From positions 1 through 33,666 of the IMG/VR virus record IMGVR_UViG_3300005293_000047: DNA of 33,666 nucleotides; one strand, given 5' to 3'. Position 1 is the stretch's first letter; each line of letters begins with the position of its first letter. Position numbers and translations under genes: made by a program. Positions 6,565 to 15,075 of the stretch are shown one piece after another. Source of the DNA: a virus. The notes under the pieces were generated by a model. That model saw only the letters and a program-made list of their open reading frames with translations. It was not told the origin of the DNA and did no database searches.

Positions 6565-8775
6565 ATGAGTGCAACTGACACACGAATTAGTAAATCCCTT
6601 CGTATGGGTCCACAGACTCATGACTTCATGGGTGCGGATAGGACAGCAGCAGAAGCTGCACGAGATAGCTATTTTGTTAGTAACCCGTCTAACTTAGCTG
6701 TCTACGATGGTAACAGTGATCTTCTAGTTAGACTTATCTACACAGACACGGCACTCACTTCTTCGTTTATGCAGCGTGTTGCCGGACAATGGGTAGACAT
6801 CACACCTGTCGTACAAGGCCCGAATGGTGAAGTTGTTTCTCTTGCTGGTGTACCTATTGGTGAACTTCCTTACAAACTCCTAGATGGAACCTTTGGTGGT
6901 TCTGGCATGCGTGTTCTGGAAGATGGTACAATTCTAGCACCTCCGGGCTTCGGAGTAGAAAGTGGGTCTGTTACCTTCGGCGATGTCCTGAAGCTGTCCG
7001 AAGTGGCTGGTTTCCTCGGTATATCCAACCTTTTGAATGACCGTCAGTATACGATTGTGGACTTCTATACTCCACGTACTGCTGCATCTTCTGAACCTAC
7101 TGTATTTCATTTGATTGAGCCTGAATTTGAATTTGGTGCTCAGCCTATTGACAGTACAAATCTCCCAGACAATCCGCTGACATTCTTGTACGTTGTGCAG
7201 AACAATGCCAGAACCAACGCTATTAAGTTCCGCACTTATGCTCCAATGACTAATGTCAGGATTAAAGTTAGTCAAACCAGTAATGGCGTTGCTTTAAAAT
7301 ACATCCCAAACAAGACCTCATTCGAGAAGGATACTGATGGGCTTACTTGGGTGTTGGGTGATAACACATTCGATTTCACAGACAGCCCTGTAATCCTATC
7401 AGCGGGTGTTGAACTTCAATTTGAAATTAGAGCTGATGTCGTAGCTTTGAAAGGTAGTCCGGCTGGAAGTGCATACTTCGCTAGTATGATTCAACGCGGT
7501 GTTTTCGACGATGTAATCACTGATCGTGTCTACTCTGCCACAGATATCAAAACTAAACTAGAAACGCTTTTGAGCCCTAATAAGCTCAGTAAAAGTGCCA
7601 TTCAAGATGTAGTAAATACAATCAATGGCGGTACGGGTGATGTGGTTATCACAACTACCTCTATCGGTGCTCAACCAGTTGATGCTACACTGACGGCTCT
7701 AGCTGCTCAAGTTACAGCCTCTGATGGACTGACCTATAGCACTGGTGTAGATACCTTTGCTCAAACAGTCCTCACTCCTTTTGCACGTACAATCCTAGAT
7801 GACACTTCTGCTGCCACTACTCGTGCAACATTGGGCCTTGGTGACATGGCATTGCAGAATGCTGCTAACGTGGCAATCACAGGAGGTAGTGTAGTAGGGA
7901 TTACGGATATTACTATTGCTGATGGCGGCACTGGAGCAAGTACTACCTCAGACGCACGTACTAATCTCGGCTTAGGCAGTATCGCTACTCAGAATAGTAA
8001 CAGCGTAAGTATTACTGGTGGTTCTGTAACAGGCATCACTGATATTACTATTGCTGATGGTGGGACAGGAAGTTCTACTGCAAGTGGTGCTCGTACAAAC
8101 TTAGGTTTGGTTATCGGTACGGATGTACAGGCTTGGGATAATACACTACAACAGTTCTCTGCCTTCGGTACTGTGGCTGATAGGTTGTTCTATTCTGCTG
8201 GTGTAGATGCTTACGGTGAAACATCCCTGACGGTGTTTGGTCGTAGTTTGATTGATGATGTGGATGCACCATCTGCTAGGACTACACTAGGTCTTGGTAC
8301 AATGGCTGTACAGAACGGTAATAGCGTTACCATTACAGGTGGTAGCATTACTGGTATCACTGACCTAGATATAGCAGATGGTGGCACTGGAGCCAGTACA
8401 GCAGCAAATGCACGTACAAACCTTGGGATTACTTCCAGTACGTACACACCAACAATCACCAACATCAGCAACATCCAAGCTGTCACTCCTGCTGTCTGTA
8501 TGTTCACTCAGATTGGTACAATGGTTACTGTGAATGGTCGCGTTAACATTGACCCGACAACAAACGGTAGTGCTACAGCTATTGAAATGACTCTCCCTGT
8601 TGCATCTAACCTTGGAGCTGTAGGTGATTTGATTGGTGTTAGTAGCTGCGCTCAAACTACACAATCAGGCGCTCTATCCGCTAATACAACAACTGACAGA
8701 GCACTCATGGAGTTTCAAGCTGGTTCCAATGCTGCTCGTGACCATGTATTCACCTTCACTTACAAGGTAATTTAG
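6565..8775 (+). CDS. Tail fibre protein with triplicated GG-rich repeat
   Basis: This 736-residue fibre begins with an unassigned N-terminal part that probably attaches to the virion (residues 1-110), followed by beta-rich segments to about 350. Residues 423-467, 468-512 and 575-619 are three copies of a 45-residue repeat built on ITGGSVTGITDITIADGG and an ARTNLGL end, a pattern seen in many long tail fibres. The last 115 residues form a beta-rich tip, probably the receptor-binding part. AAGGAG precedes the ATG at good spacing. The next gene starts 1 base after its stop and may encode a partner of the tip. Confidence 0.82.
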   Translation: MSATDTRISKSLRMGPQTHDFMGADRTAAEAARDSYFVSNPSNLAVYDGNSDLLVRLIYTDTALTSSFMQRVAGQWVDITPVVQGPNGEVVSLAGVPIGELPYKLLDGTFGGSGMRVLEDGTILAPPGFGVESGSVTFGDVLKLSEVAGFLGISNLLNDRQYTIVDFYTPRTAASSEPTVFHLIEPEFEFGAQPIDSTNLPDNPLTFLYVVQNNARTNAIKFRTYAPMTNVRIKVSQTSNGVALKYIPNKTSFEKDTDGLTWVLGDNTFDFTDSPVILSAGVELQFEIRADVVALKGSPAGSAYFASMIQRGVFDDVITDRVYSATDIKTKLETLLSPNKLSKSAIQDVVNTINGGTGDVVITTTSIGAQPVDATLTALAAQVTASDGLTYSTGVDTFAQTVLTPFARTILDDTSAATTRATLGLGDMALQNAANVAITGGSVVGITDITIADGGTGASTTSDARTNLGLGSIATQNSNSVSITGGSVTGITDITIADGGTGSSTASGARTNLGLVIGTDVQAWDNTLQQFSAFGTVADRLFYSAGVDAYGETSLTVFGRSLIDDVDAPSARTTLGLGTMAVQNGNSVTITGGSITGITDLDIADGGTGASTAANARTNLGITSSTYTPTITNISNIQAVTPAVCMFTQIGTMVTVNGRVNIDPTTNGSATAIEMTLPVASNLGAVGDLIGVSSCAQTTQSGALSANTTTDRALMEFQAGSNAARDHVFTFTYKVI
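7831..8421 (+). repeat. Three copies of a 135-bp in-frame repeat in the fibre gene
   Basis: The copies are at 7831-7965, 7966-8100 and 8287-8421. The first two are directly adjacent; the third follows an insertion of 186 bases. Each encodes the 45-residue fibre repeat starting LGLG or NLGL and ending ARTN. Such repeats set fibre length and are sites of recombination between phages. Confidence 0.8.
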
Positions 8776-8776
8776 T

Positions 8777-9121
8777 ATGTCTGATCATGTTGCTGTATGG
8801 GCGTACAACTCAAATGGGATTATGAATGGTCCTGTTATGTGGCTTGGGACAACTACAACGACTGGTGGTACTTGGAGCGTAGACTACACAGCAGCAGGGT
8901 TTATTACTGCTCCTGTTGTACAAGCTACAGCAATCTTATCTGCTGCTAACGTTTATGATAGAGCTTGGGCTACATTGAGCACTGCACCGACCACTACTAG
9001 TGCTAGTGGGTATGGTTTAAGAGGTGCTAACTTGCTAGCTCTTGGTGCTACCACAAGGACTGTCCCAGATGGTACAGTGATACAGGTTACTGTTATTGGT
9101 GAGACTTCTACCGGCGGTTAA
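8777..9121 (+). CDS. Small fibre-associated / receptor-binding protein, 114 aa
   Basis: The protein is rich in Thr, Ala and Gly. Its core resembles C-terminal tip domains or small proteins encoded directly after tail fibre genes, with TAPVVQATAIL followed by a conserved-looking ANVYDRAWATL stretch. It starts one base after the fibre stop and has no Cys, signal peptide or membrane segment. It could cap the fibre, act in fibre assembly or decorate the virion; the context favours a link with the fibre. A hairpin follows the stop. Confidence 0.6.
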   Translation: MSDHVAVWAYNSNGIMNGPVMWLGTTTTTGGTWSVDYTAAGFITAPVVQATAILSAANVYDRAWATLSTAPTTTSASGYGLRGANLLALGATTRTVPDGTVIQVTVIGETSTGG

Positions 9122-9136
9122 GTAAGTAACTTTACA

Positions 9137-9162
9137 ATAAGCATTCTTAATTGAGTGCTTAT
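9137..9162 (+). terminator. Hairpin after the fibre operon
   Basis: ATAAGCATTC pairs with GAGTGCTTAT (one G-T pair) around TTAATT. There is no U-run, so it may be a weak terminator or a 3'-end stabiliser. It separates the fibre genes from the promoter at 9194. Confidence 0.4.
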
Positions 9163-9193
9163 CAATAAATTTACTATTTATTTTCACAAAGGG

Positions 9194-9220
9194 TTGACAG
9201 GACGTCAATATGTTTGATAC
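9194..9220 (+). promoter_or_regulatory. Candidate phage promoter related to the one at 1712
   Basis: TTGACA at 9194-9199 is followed by TGATAC at 9215-9220 with a 15-base spacer. Upstream ATTTATTTTC and downstream GACG, TCAAT and GAAACAACGGAG match the 1691-1768 region closely. The match implies that transcription starts after the ATG at 9210, which argues for the later TTG start of the next gene. Confidence 0.5.
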
Positions 9221-9260
9221 ACTTCTCCCATCAAAGAAAGAAACAACGGAGAGAAGAATT

Positions 9261-9602
9261 TTGAATAAGTACAAACTTTTGATTACAAGCCAAGACTATT
9301 ACGGTCATAACTTTATTGACAACATCATCAAATACTCTGGGAAGGGTGGTGTTTTGGACAAGAAAGAGCGATTCTTTAATGACTATCCTCATGCATGTGT
9401 AATGAATATTGAGACTGGAGAGTTTCTTAAGTCAGAGCCTAGTGTTGAGGTTGTGGTGATTAAAGAGGAATATTCGAAAGAAACTCTTGAAGCGATGGAC
9501 TGGGATGAGTTGAGAGCTTTGGCTAAGAAGCTCCACGGGATTACTGGTCGGGATCGTAGTCAGGTGATCAGGCAGTTCTTGGAAAAGAATGAAGCTGTTT
9601 AA
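9261..9602 (+). CDS. Hypothetical protein with SAP/Rho-N-like C-terminus, 113 aa
   Basis: From TTG 9261 the product is 113 residues. The C-terminal about 40 residues (AMDWDELRALAKKLHG, then GRDRSQVIRQFLE) resemble the short helix-extended-helix of SAP or Rho N-terminal domains, which bind nucleic acid. The first 60 residues are unassigned. I prefer TTG because GGAGAG lies 7 bases upstream and the 9194 promoter would place the ATG at 9210 between -35 and -10; from 9210 the protein would be 130 residues with AGGA upstream. It is the first gene of a unit leading into the terminase region. Confidence 0.62.
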   Translation: MNKYKLLITSQDYYGHNFIDNIIKYSGKGGVLDKKERFFNDYPHACVMNIETGEFLKSEPSVEVVVIKEEYSKETLEAMDWDELRALAKKLHGITGRDRSQVIRQFLEKNEAV

Positions 9603-9640
9603 GTAGTACAATTTAATAATCCGCTATGGAGTAAGATGCT

Positions 9641-10288
9641 ATGTCAAAAGTAATATTTGCAACAAAGATGCAGAAAGAAGTTTTGGAAAGTGATGGGAAG
9701 CTGACGGTGATTACAGCAGAGCCGGGAGCTGGTTCAACTGTAGCCCTTCTAATGAAGGCTTATAAAGAAGCCAGTGATAATCAAGATGTCAATGTAACCT
9801 TCTTTGTTCCCACGCCTCATCACCTAAAAGTTTGTGGTGGTGTTCGTGAAACATTTATGAAGTTGTTCGGTCAAGACTGCCGTTACTCTGAAACTTCTTG
9901 CATTGCAACATTGAAGAATGGTTCAAAGATTAAGTTTGTAGCTTGCCACGGGGATGTTAGTACAACCTTTGGCTTGGCTAATGAACTCATGTTGTTTGAT
10001 GCCAATATCTCTAAAGACTTTGTTGTTGCTCATTTGTTTCGAGCTAAGAAAATGGTTGTAGTTGACTCAATTGAGAATCTTGAGAAAGACGACTCTTGGG
10101 CTAACAAAGCAAACCTTCTTGATAAAGTTAACGGTCAGGTTGTTGGCTTCTGTGATTCTGTAAAACATATTACCGGGACAATTGAAGAAAACTTCTTGTT
10201 TGAAGGTGATCGGAATCGCTATAAAGAATTGGTAATGCAGTCAATTCCCGGACGAATGAAAGTTCAGTTTGGGAGTGTTGTAGTTTGA
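9641..10288 (+). CDS. Terminase-ATPase-like paralogue with degenerate Walker A, 215 aa
   Basis: The order of segments follows the N-terminal half of the true large terminase at 11399. A Gln-containing start (KMQKEVL) is followed by a P-loop-like AEPGAGSTV (26-34), a strand with TP-x-x-LK, a block ending in DCRY, and an hydrophobic stretch near residue 120 in the Walker B position. A second Walker B-like stretch, MVVVDSIEN, follows near residue 140. The P-loop Lys is Ser32, so ATP hydrolysis is probably lost or altered. There is no nuclease domain. It may regulate packaging, bind terminase subunits, or be a domesticated duplicate. The similarity was judged by eye. Its stop overlaps the HNH gene start. 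Confidence 0.55.
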   Translation: MSKVIFATKMQKEVLESDGKLTVITAEPGAGSTVALLMKAYKEASDNQDVNVTFFVPTPHHLKVCGGVRETFMKLFGQDCRYSETSCIATLKNGSKIKFVACHGDVSTTFGLANELMLFDANISKDFVVAHLFRAKKMVVVDSIENLEKDDSWANKANLLDKVNGQVVGFCDSVKHITGTIEENFLFEGDRNRYKELVMQSIPGRMKVQFGSVVV

Positions 10289-11463
10289 ATTACAGTAAAA
10301 TTTATGACCAATTAGTTGCAAAAGCAAAGCCTCGCGGATTGAATAAGAACTCTGTAGATTTCTACACGGAGATTCATCATATAGTACCCAGAAGTATTGG
10401 TGGTACTGACGAGTCTAGTAATCTTGTTATGTTCTCAGGTCGTGAGCATTTTGTAGCACATATGTTGCTATGGAAATCTTACCCAGAAGATATCAGCTTA
10501 ATGCGCGCTGCTTTCATGATGTCCTCTCGTTGGAAGACACGAGATATTCCTGATGAGCACCCTCAAAACTCTAGGACATATTCTAGGTTGCGAGAAGAGT
10601 ATGCTCAAGCGGTTAGTATCCAGTGTTCTGGTGAAAACAATCCTATGTTTGGTGTTACTCACTCCGCTGAACTTCGTGAGCAAATTGAAAAGACACGGAA
10701 GAAAACAAATCGTAGGAAACAATTGGCCGACTGGCGAAACAGCAATGAAAAGTACATGTCGCAGTTTAAGCCTAAGCAAACTGAACTCCAGCCTTTTCTT
10801 ATAAATATAGGTTCAAGCTTTCCTACCTTCAGGTATAAAGGTGAGCTTAAAGATTGGTTAGCGTTTGAAGTTTATAAAGACTTCTGGTCGCGCTCTGGAA
10901 AGACTGGAAAGAAAGACCTTTCAACCAAAATTGTGAAAGTTTCAGGTAAAGAGTTCAGCACTAGTTATTTTACAACTATGACAGGAAGATTTGTTGAGGA
11001 TTTTGATCCTTCCTCAAATTCAGACTATGTAGCCAAGGCTTTGAACAACAACTCAGACGAATATATTACAGAAATGGAATACGCCCTGAGAAAGACATTA
11101 GTTGAAATTGAAGACGATTACATCTCTGATTGGATGGACAACAGAGAAGATAATAGATCTAAGATACAAGATGCTTTGACGAAACTTAAAGTTGAAAAGC
11201 ACAAGTATAATAGTAAAGCTATTTTCTCATTGGTTGACGTAACAGAAGCGCTAATACTGTGGCGATCAGGTTTTGTAGAACAAAAGTTTCTTGCAAATCT
11301 TTACGGTGTAGCTAGAAATTCAGTTTCTAACGCACTAGAGACTAAAGAGCGATGGCTTGAAGTTAAAAACAAAATTGAAGAAATTGAGGTAAGCGTCTTT
11401 GACAACTACAAACGTAGTAGCGCCTGCCAGCAAACCACAAGCGATGTTTTTGTCCACCCCTGA
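10285..11463 (+). CDS. HNH homing endonuclease with NUMOD3-like segment
   Basis: Residues 29-63 form an HNH nuclease: H31-H32 followed by VPRSIGG, N46 in SSNLV, and REHFVAH with H55 and H59. Residues 116 to about 140 (GENNPMFG, then a basic helix) resemble NUMOD3 DNA-binding motifs of phage homing endonucleases. Residues about 310-365 look like a helix-turn-helix. Such enzymes cut at related sites in phages lacking the gene and so spread it. It starts at TTG 10285 (GGGAG upstream), overlapping the previous stop, and its last 65 bases overlap the large terminase gene in another frame. That tight fit suggests insertion at the terminase start rather than an intron. Confidence 0.85.
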   Translation: MNYSKIYDQLVAKAKPRGLNKNSVDFYTEIHHIVPRSIGGTDESSNLVMFSGREHFVAHMLLWKSYPEDISLMRAAFMMSSRWKTRDIPDEHPQNSRTYSRLREEYAQAVSIQCSGENNPMFGVTHSAELREQIEKTRKKTNRRKQLADWRNSNEKYMSQFKPKQTELQPFLINIGSSFPTFRYKGELKDWLAFEVYKDFWSRSGKTGKKDLSTKIVKVSGKEFSTSYFTTMTGRFVEDFDPSSNSDYVAKALNNNSDEYITEMEYALRKTLVEIEDDYISDWMDNREDNRSKIQDALTKLKVEKHKYNSKAIFSLVDVTEALILWRSGFVEQKFLANLYGVARNSVSNALETKERWLEVKNKIEEIEVSVFDNYKRSSACQQTTSDVFVHP

Positions 11464-12865
11464 TTGGGTGGACATCTGTTTCTACGGGGGTCAGGCTGGC
11501 GGAGGTAAGACTTGGGCTGGATTGGCCCATCACGCCAAATATATGCATGACCCGCTTTACCGTGGACTAACGTTACGCCGAACAACACCAATGCTACTTA
11601 AGCCGGGTGCTGTTTGGGATGAAGCAAAACAATTATATAGGCTTCTTGATCCAGATTGTAGAATTAGGATTAAAGACTTAAAGATCATCGCAAGTTCAGA
11701 TGCAGAAGTATTCTTCTCTCACTTTGAACGAGTTGATGATACAGACAACTTTCAAGGTGCTCAAATCTCCAGTTGTGTAATGGAGGAGTTGTGTCAGTTT
11801 GAAGAATCTCAGTTTAACTACATCCTATCTCGTTTGCGTACTAAGGCTAACATGAAGCCTAACATGCGAGCCACCATGAACCCGGACCCAGATAGTTGGG
11901 TGAGAAAGTGGGTTGACTGGTACTTGTATCCAGAAGGTCATGAATTGTTTGGTCGTCCTGACCCAGCAAAGCAAGGTGTAATTAGGTGGTTTGTTCGTCT
12001 AGATAATGAAATGTTCTGGGCTGATACTAAAGAAGAGCTTGATGAACGTTTCCCTGATTGTGTCCCTCTTTCGTTTAGATTCATCGCAGCTTCCGTCTAT
12101 GATAATCCGCATATTGAAAAGAGTTATATCGCTTTTCTTCAAGGTCTTCCTCGCATACAAAAAGAAATTTTGCTCTACGGGAATTGGGAAGCGCGTCCTG
12201 AATCAAATTCGCTAATACGACGTGAGTGGTTTGTGGAATGTGCTGAAGAACCTGCATGGACAGAGATTGTTAAAACAGTAAGAACGTATGACTTTGCTGG
12301 CACTTTGAAAGGTCCAGATACAGTCTACGATCCTGACTACACAGCTAGTATTAAAATCTCTAAATTAAAGAATGGTGAATATTTTATCCATGACATTATC
12401 CGTACAAGGATTCGTTTTGGTGAGTGGAGCCGTTTTGTTCTAGAGAATGCACTTCGGGATGGCGTTAAAGTTGACATTGTAATCCCAGAAGATCCGGGAC
12501 CAAGTGCTAAAGCTGCAACTATGATGCTTGCAAGAGAGATATCTGAGCAAGGTTACTTTGTAAGAACTTTAAAAACCAACCAGAAAAAGATTGATAGGTT
12601 TCGCCCATTTGCATCGTTCACTATGAACGGTGGTATGAAGATCCTAAAGAATTGTGGTAATGACTTTGAGAACAAAGTTTACAATGACCTTTCATTCTTC
12701 TATAAGGAACTTGAGACTTTCACAGGCGAGCGTAAGTCGGGCTCACAAGGCCACGATGATCTCGTCGATGTTTGCTCTGATGGATTTATTGTTCTAGCTC
12801 AGAAGTTGAGTATTCCGCTGTTTACACTCCCCAGCATGACAAAATCCAATGAATTCAGCTTTTAA
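11399..12865 (+). CDS. terL: Terminase large subunit (packaging ATPase/nuclease)
   Basis: This 488-residue protein powers DNA packaging into the prohead and cuts concatemers. Visible motifs are the Q-motif-like KPQ (12-14), Walker A GGQAGGGKT (30-38), Walker B with VMEE (127-130), and the coupling motif TMNP (159-162). An RNase H-type nuclease follows with D298 (TYDFAGT), E364 (IPEDPG) and HDD plus Asp at 452-457. The start is TTG 11399 with GAGGT upstream; a later ATG at 11444 would lose the conserved KPQ. Length is normal for the family. The gene sits between an HNH endonuclease and the portal gene. Confidence 0.96.
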   Translation: MTTTNVVAPASKPQAMFLSTPDWVDICFYGGQAGGGKTWAGLAHHAKYMHDPLYRGLTLRRTTPMLLKPGAVWDEAKQLYRLLDPDCRIRIKDLKIIASSDAEVFFSHFERVDDTDNFQGAQISSCVMEELCQFEESQFNYILSRLRTKANMKPNMRATMNPDPDSWVRKWVDWYLYPEGHELFGRPDPAKQGVIRWFVRLDNEMFWADTKEELDERFPDCVPLSFRFIAASVYDNPHIEKSYIAFLQGLPRIQKEILLYGNWEARPESNSLIRREWFVECAEEPAWTEIVKTVRTYDFAGTLKGPDTVYDPDYTASIKISKLKNGEYFIHDIIRTRIRFGEWSRFVLENALRDGVKVDIVIPEDPGPSAKAATMMLAREISEQGYFVRTLKTNQKKIDRFRPFASFTMNGGMKILKNCGNDFENKVYNDLSFFYKELETFTGERKSGSQGHDDLVDVCSDGFIVLAQKLSIPLFTLPSMTKSNEFSF

Positions 12866-12891
12866 TTAGCCTATCTTTACAAAGGAATAAC

Positions 12892-14370
12892 ATGGCAGAA
12901 AATGACAATCTAGACCTCTCTGCCGGTGATAATCCAGCCTTAAGAATTAAGATGGGTGAAACTGGATGGATTGGACTCCGCGAGTTCGATGGTATTATTC
13001 TTGAACAAATGAGAAAGGATCTCACTTGGCCTAGAGCCAATAGAACCTATCAAGAGATGGCTGAAGATTCTACAATCGCTTCTGCTCTCTCTTTGTTCTC
13101 AATGATGATCAGCAGAGTTAATTGGAAAGTAGTTCCACCTGTAGATCCTACTGAAGATGACCTTAAGAAAGTTCAATTCCTTCAGCAATGCATGGACGAC
13201 ATGGAGCACAGTTGGTTTTCTTTTATTAAAGAAGTAACCAGCATGTTTACATATGGATACTGTGTAAATGAAAAGGTCTTCCGTCGCCGGCGTAAGGCAG
13301 CAGGCTCTAAGTTTGATGATGGTCTTGTAGGTATTCGCAAGCTCCCTGTACGTTCTCAGACTACCATTTACCGTTGGTTGTTTGACGATACTGGACGTGA
13401 ACTTACTGGTGTTGTGCAAGATACATCGTTCCTTGTAGATGGTTATCGTCTAGCTAATAGCTCTCAGTATGGCGGACAGATTGATATTGAGCGTAAGAAG
13501 TTTCTTCTCTTTCGTACAGATGTAAGCCGTGACAATCCGACTGGTACGTCACCCCTTTCCAAAGTATATAAAAGCTGGCGCTATCGGAAGCAAATCGAAG
13601 AAGCTGAGTCCGTAGGTATTACTCGTGGTCTTGGCGGTATTCCTCGCTTTGATATCCCCGCCGATTATCTGAAGTCTGATGCTACACAAGACCAGAAAGA
13701 TACAGTAGAGGCATTTAAGAACATCGGTCGTAATTTGCAAAGCAACGAACAAGCTTGCATCATTATGCCTAAGTTCTATGACGATCAAAACAACAGCTTA
13801 TTTGATTTTGAGTTGGTTGGCCCTCCGAACGCCTCGCAGTATGACACAGATAAAGCCATCACCCGCTGGGATAATAAAATCCTACAGGCACTGTTTGCAG
13901 ATATCCTTCAAATGGGTAACTCAAAAGGTGGTAGTTTTAACTTAGCAGACAGTAAGTCGTCTATTGTCCACATGGCCGTGGAATGCTATCTGAAAGAGAT
14001 TCAAGACCCATTGAACACGGATTTGATACCACAACTATTCGCGCTGAATGGATGGGAATTGGATCGTCTACCTAAGTTTGAATATCAGCAGATCAAAGAA
14101 GAAGACTTGGATGTTCTATCTAAATATCTCCAACGTGCTGGTAGTCAAGGTCTTATCCAGAAAACTCCGGGTAACATTAATCAAATTGCTGATTGGATTG
14201 GACTTCCTGACCGTATTGATTCTGAAGAAGAACTTTCGGCTTATGAAAGCACTATGACAGCATTCAGCTCCAATGCCGGTGAAGGTATGACTTCTGGGCT
14301 CCCATCTGGGACAGGTAAAGCTGATGGTAGTTCAGGTGACAGCTCATCTTCTAATTCGGAGAATACATAG
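12892..14370 (+). CDS. Portal protein
   Basis: The 492-residue protein directly follows the large terminase and has features of the DUF935/Mu-gp29-like portal family. These are an early MRKDLTWPRANRTYQEM helix region, a WKVVPP strand, a clip/stem region around residues 200-300 with RYRKQIEEAES, and a Ser/Gly-rich disordered tail. Portals form a 12-subunit ring at one capsid vertex, binding terminase for packaging and later the neck. AAGGA precedes the ATG. The gene abuts the protease gene with no gap. Confidence 0.9.
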   Translation: MAENDNLDLSAGDNPALRIKMGETGWIGLREFDGIILEQMRKDLTWPRANRTYQEMAEDSTIASALSLFSMMISRVNWKVVPPVDPTEDDLKKVQFLQQCMDDMEHSWFSFIKEVTSMFTYGYCVNEKVFRRRRKAAGSKFDDGLVGIRKLPVRSQTTIYRWLFDDTGRELTGVVQDTSFLVDGYRLANSSQYGGQIDIERKKFLLFRTDVSRDNPTGTSPLSKVYKSWRYRKQIEEAESVGITRGLGGIPRFDIPADYLKSDATQDQKDTVEAFKNIGRNLQSNEQACIIMPKFYDDQNNSLFDFELVGPPNASQYDTDKAITRWDNKILQALFADILQMGNSKGGSFNLADSKSSIVHMAVECYLKEIQDPLNTDLIPQLFALNGWELDRLPKFEYQQIKEEDLDVLSKYLQRAGSQGLIQKTPGNINQIADWIGLPDRIDSEEELSAYESTMTAFSSNAGEGMTSGLPSGTGKADGSSGDSSSSNSENT

Positions 14371-15075
14371 ATGACAACATACGCATATAATCCAGACCCA
14401 GAAGATGAGTCTAAAGCAAAGCTTAATATCTCTGATGCCCGACATACAGCAGACGCGGTTGCAGCTCTTGGTAAAGGTTTCAGAGGTAACAAAGTAGATA
14501 TCCCGGAAGCTGATCTTCCAGCAGTAAAGAAGAAAGTTCGTGCTGCTTACAAGAAATTCTATCCAGATAATGAACTACCTGACATCCTCAAAGCTTCTGA
14601 AATGATTGACATGTTCTCTAGCTTCATTGAAAAGTTCTTCGGGGCTGCTTCTGACGAAGCTCCAGTAGTTGAAGAAATCAATGAAGAGATGGTGTCTTAC
14701 GAAGTTGTCTATGAGCCTCTAGTGAAGGATGCTCATGGGGAATGGATGTCTGAGTCTACCATTGAAAAGGCTTGTGAGAACTTCAACCAGAACCTTGAGA
14801 AAGGGGTGGTTAATTCTAACCTCTTTCATCTTGAATCTACTGATGCGTTCACCATTGAATCTACATGGGTTCAAAAGGAATTGGATGTAAAGGTTGTTCA
14901 AACTGACGAAGTTATTAAAGCTGGTACTTGGGTTGCCAAGATTAAATACCACAGTGAGGATCTTTGGAACCTCAAGAAGTCTGGTGTTATTGGTGGTGTA
15001 AGTATTGGCGGTAAAGGAAAGATTAACCAAAAGACTGGTGAAATCACCAATGTCACATTCGATGGTGGTGAATAA
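14371..15075 (+). CDS. XkdF-like prohead protease
   Basis: Residues 20-75 match the N-terminal region often found in XkdF proteins (ALGKGFRGNKVDIP, VKKKVRAAYKKFYP). Residues 110-215 form the XkdF domain, thought to be a serine protease: H153 after NLF, E163 in TIES, and S211 in GGVSIGG are the expected catalytic-type residues. It would cleave scaffold and capsid during maturation. At 234 residues it is of usual size. Its stop shares a base with the next start (TAATG), coupling protease and scaffold as in many phages. Confidence 0.85.
   Translation: MTTYAYNPDPEDESKAKLNISDARHTADAVAALGKGFRGNKVDIPEADLPAVKKKVRAAYKKFYPDNELPDILKASEMIDMFSSFIEKFFGAASDEAPVVEEINEEMVSYEVVYEPLVKDAHGEWMSESTIEKACENFNQNLEKGVVNSNLFHLESTDAFTIESTWVQKELDVKVVQTDEVIKAGTWVAKIKYHSEDLWNLKKSGVIGGVSIGGKGKINQKTGEITNVTFDGGE

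Noticed and set aside
9641-10288. The first half of a split large terminase
   Set aside because: The TerL at 11399 already has its own complete ATPase domain with an intact Walker A.
11399-11404. TTGACA at the terminase start
   Set aside because: The bases are the start codon and second codon of terL, and there is no matching -10; only coincidental likeness to a -35 box.
10285-11463. Group I intron carrying the HNH gene
   Set aside because: No split exon is visible: the terminase frame is complete from 11399 and the upstream gene is a separate, complete frame.
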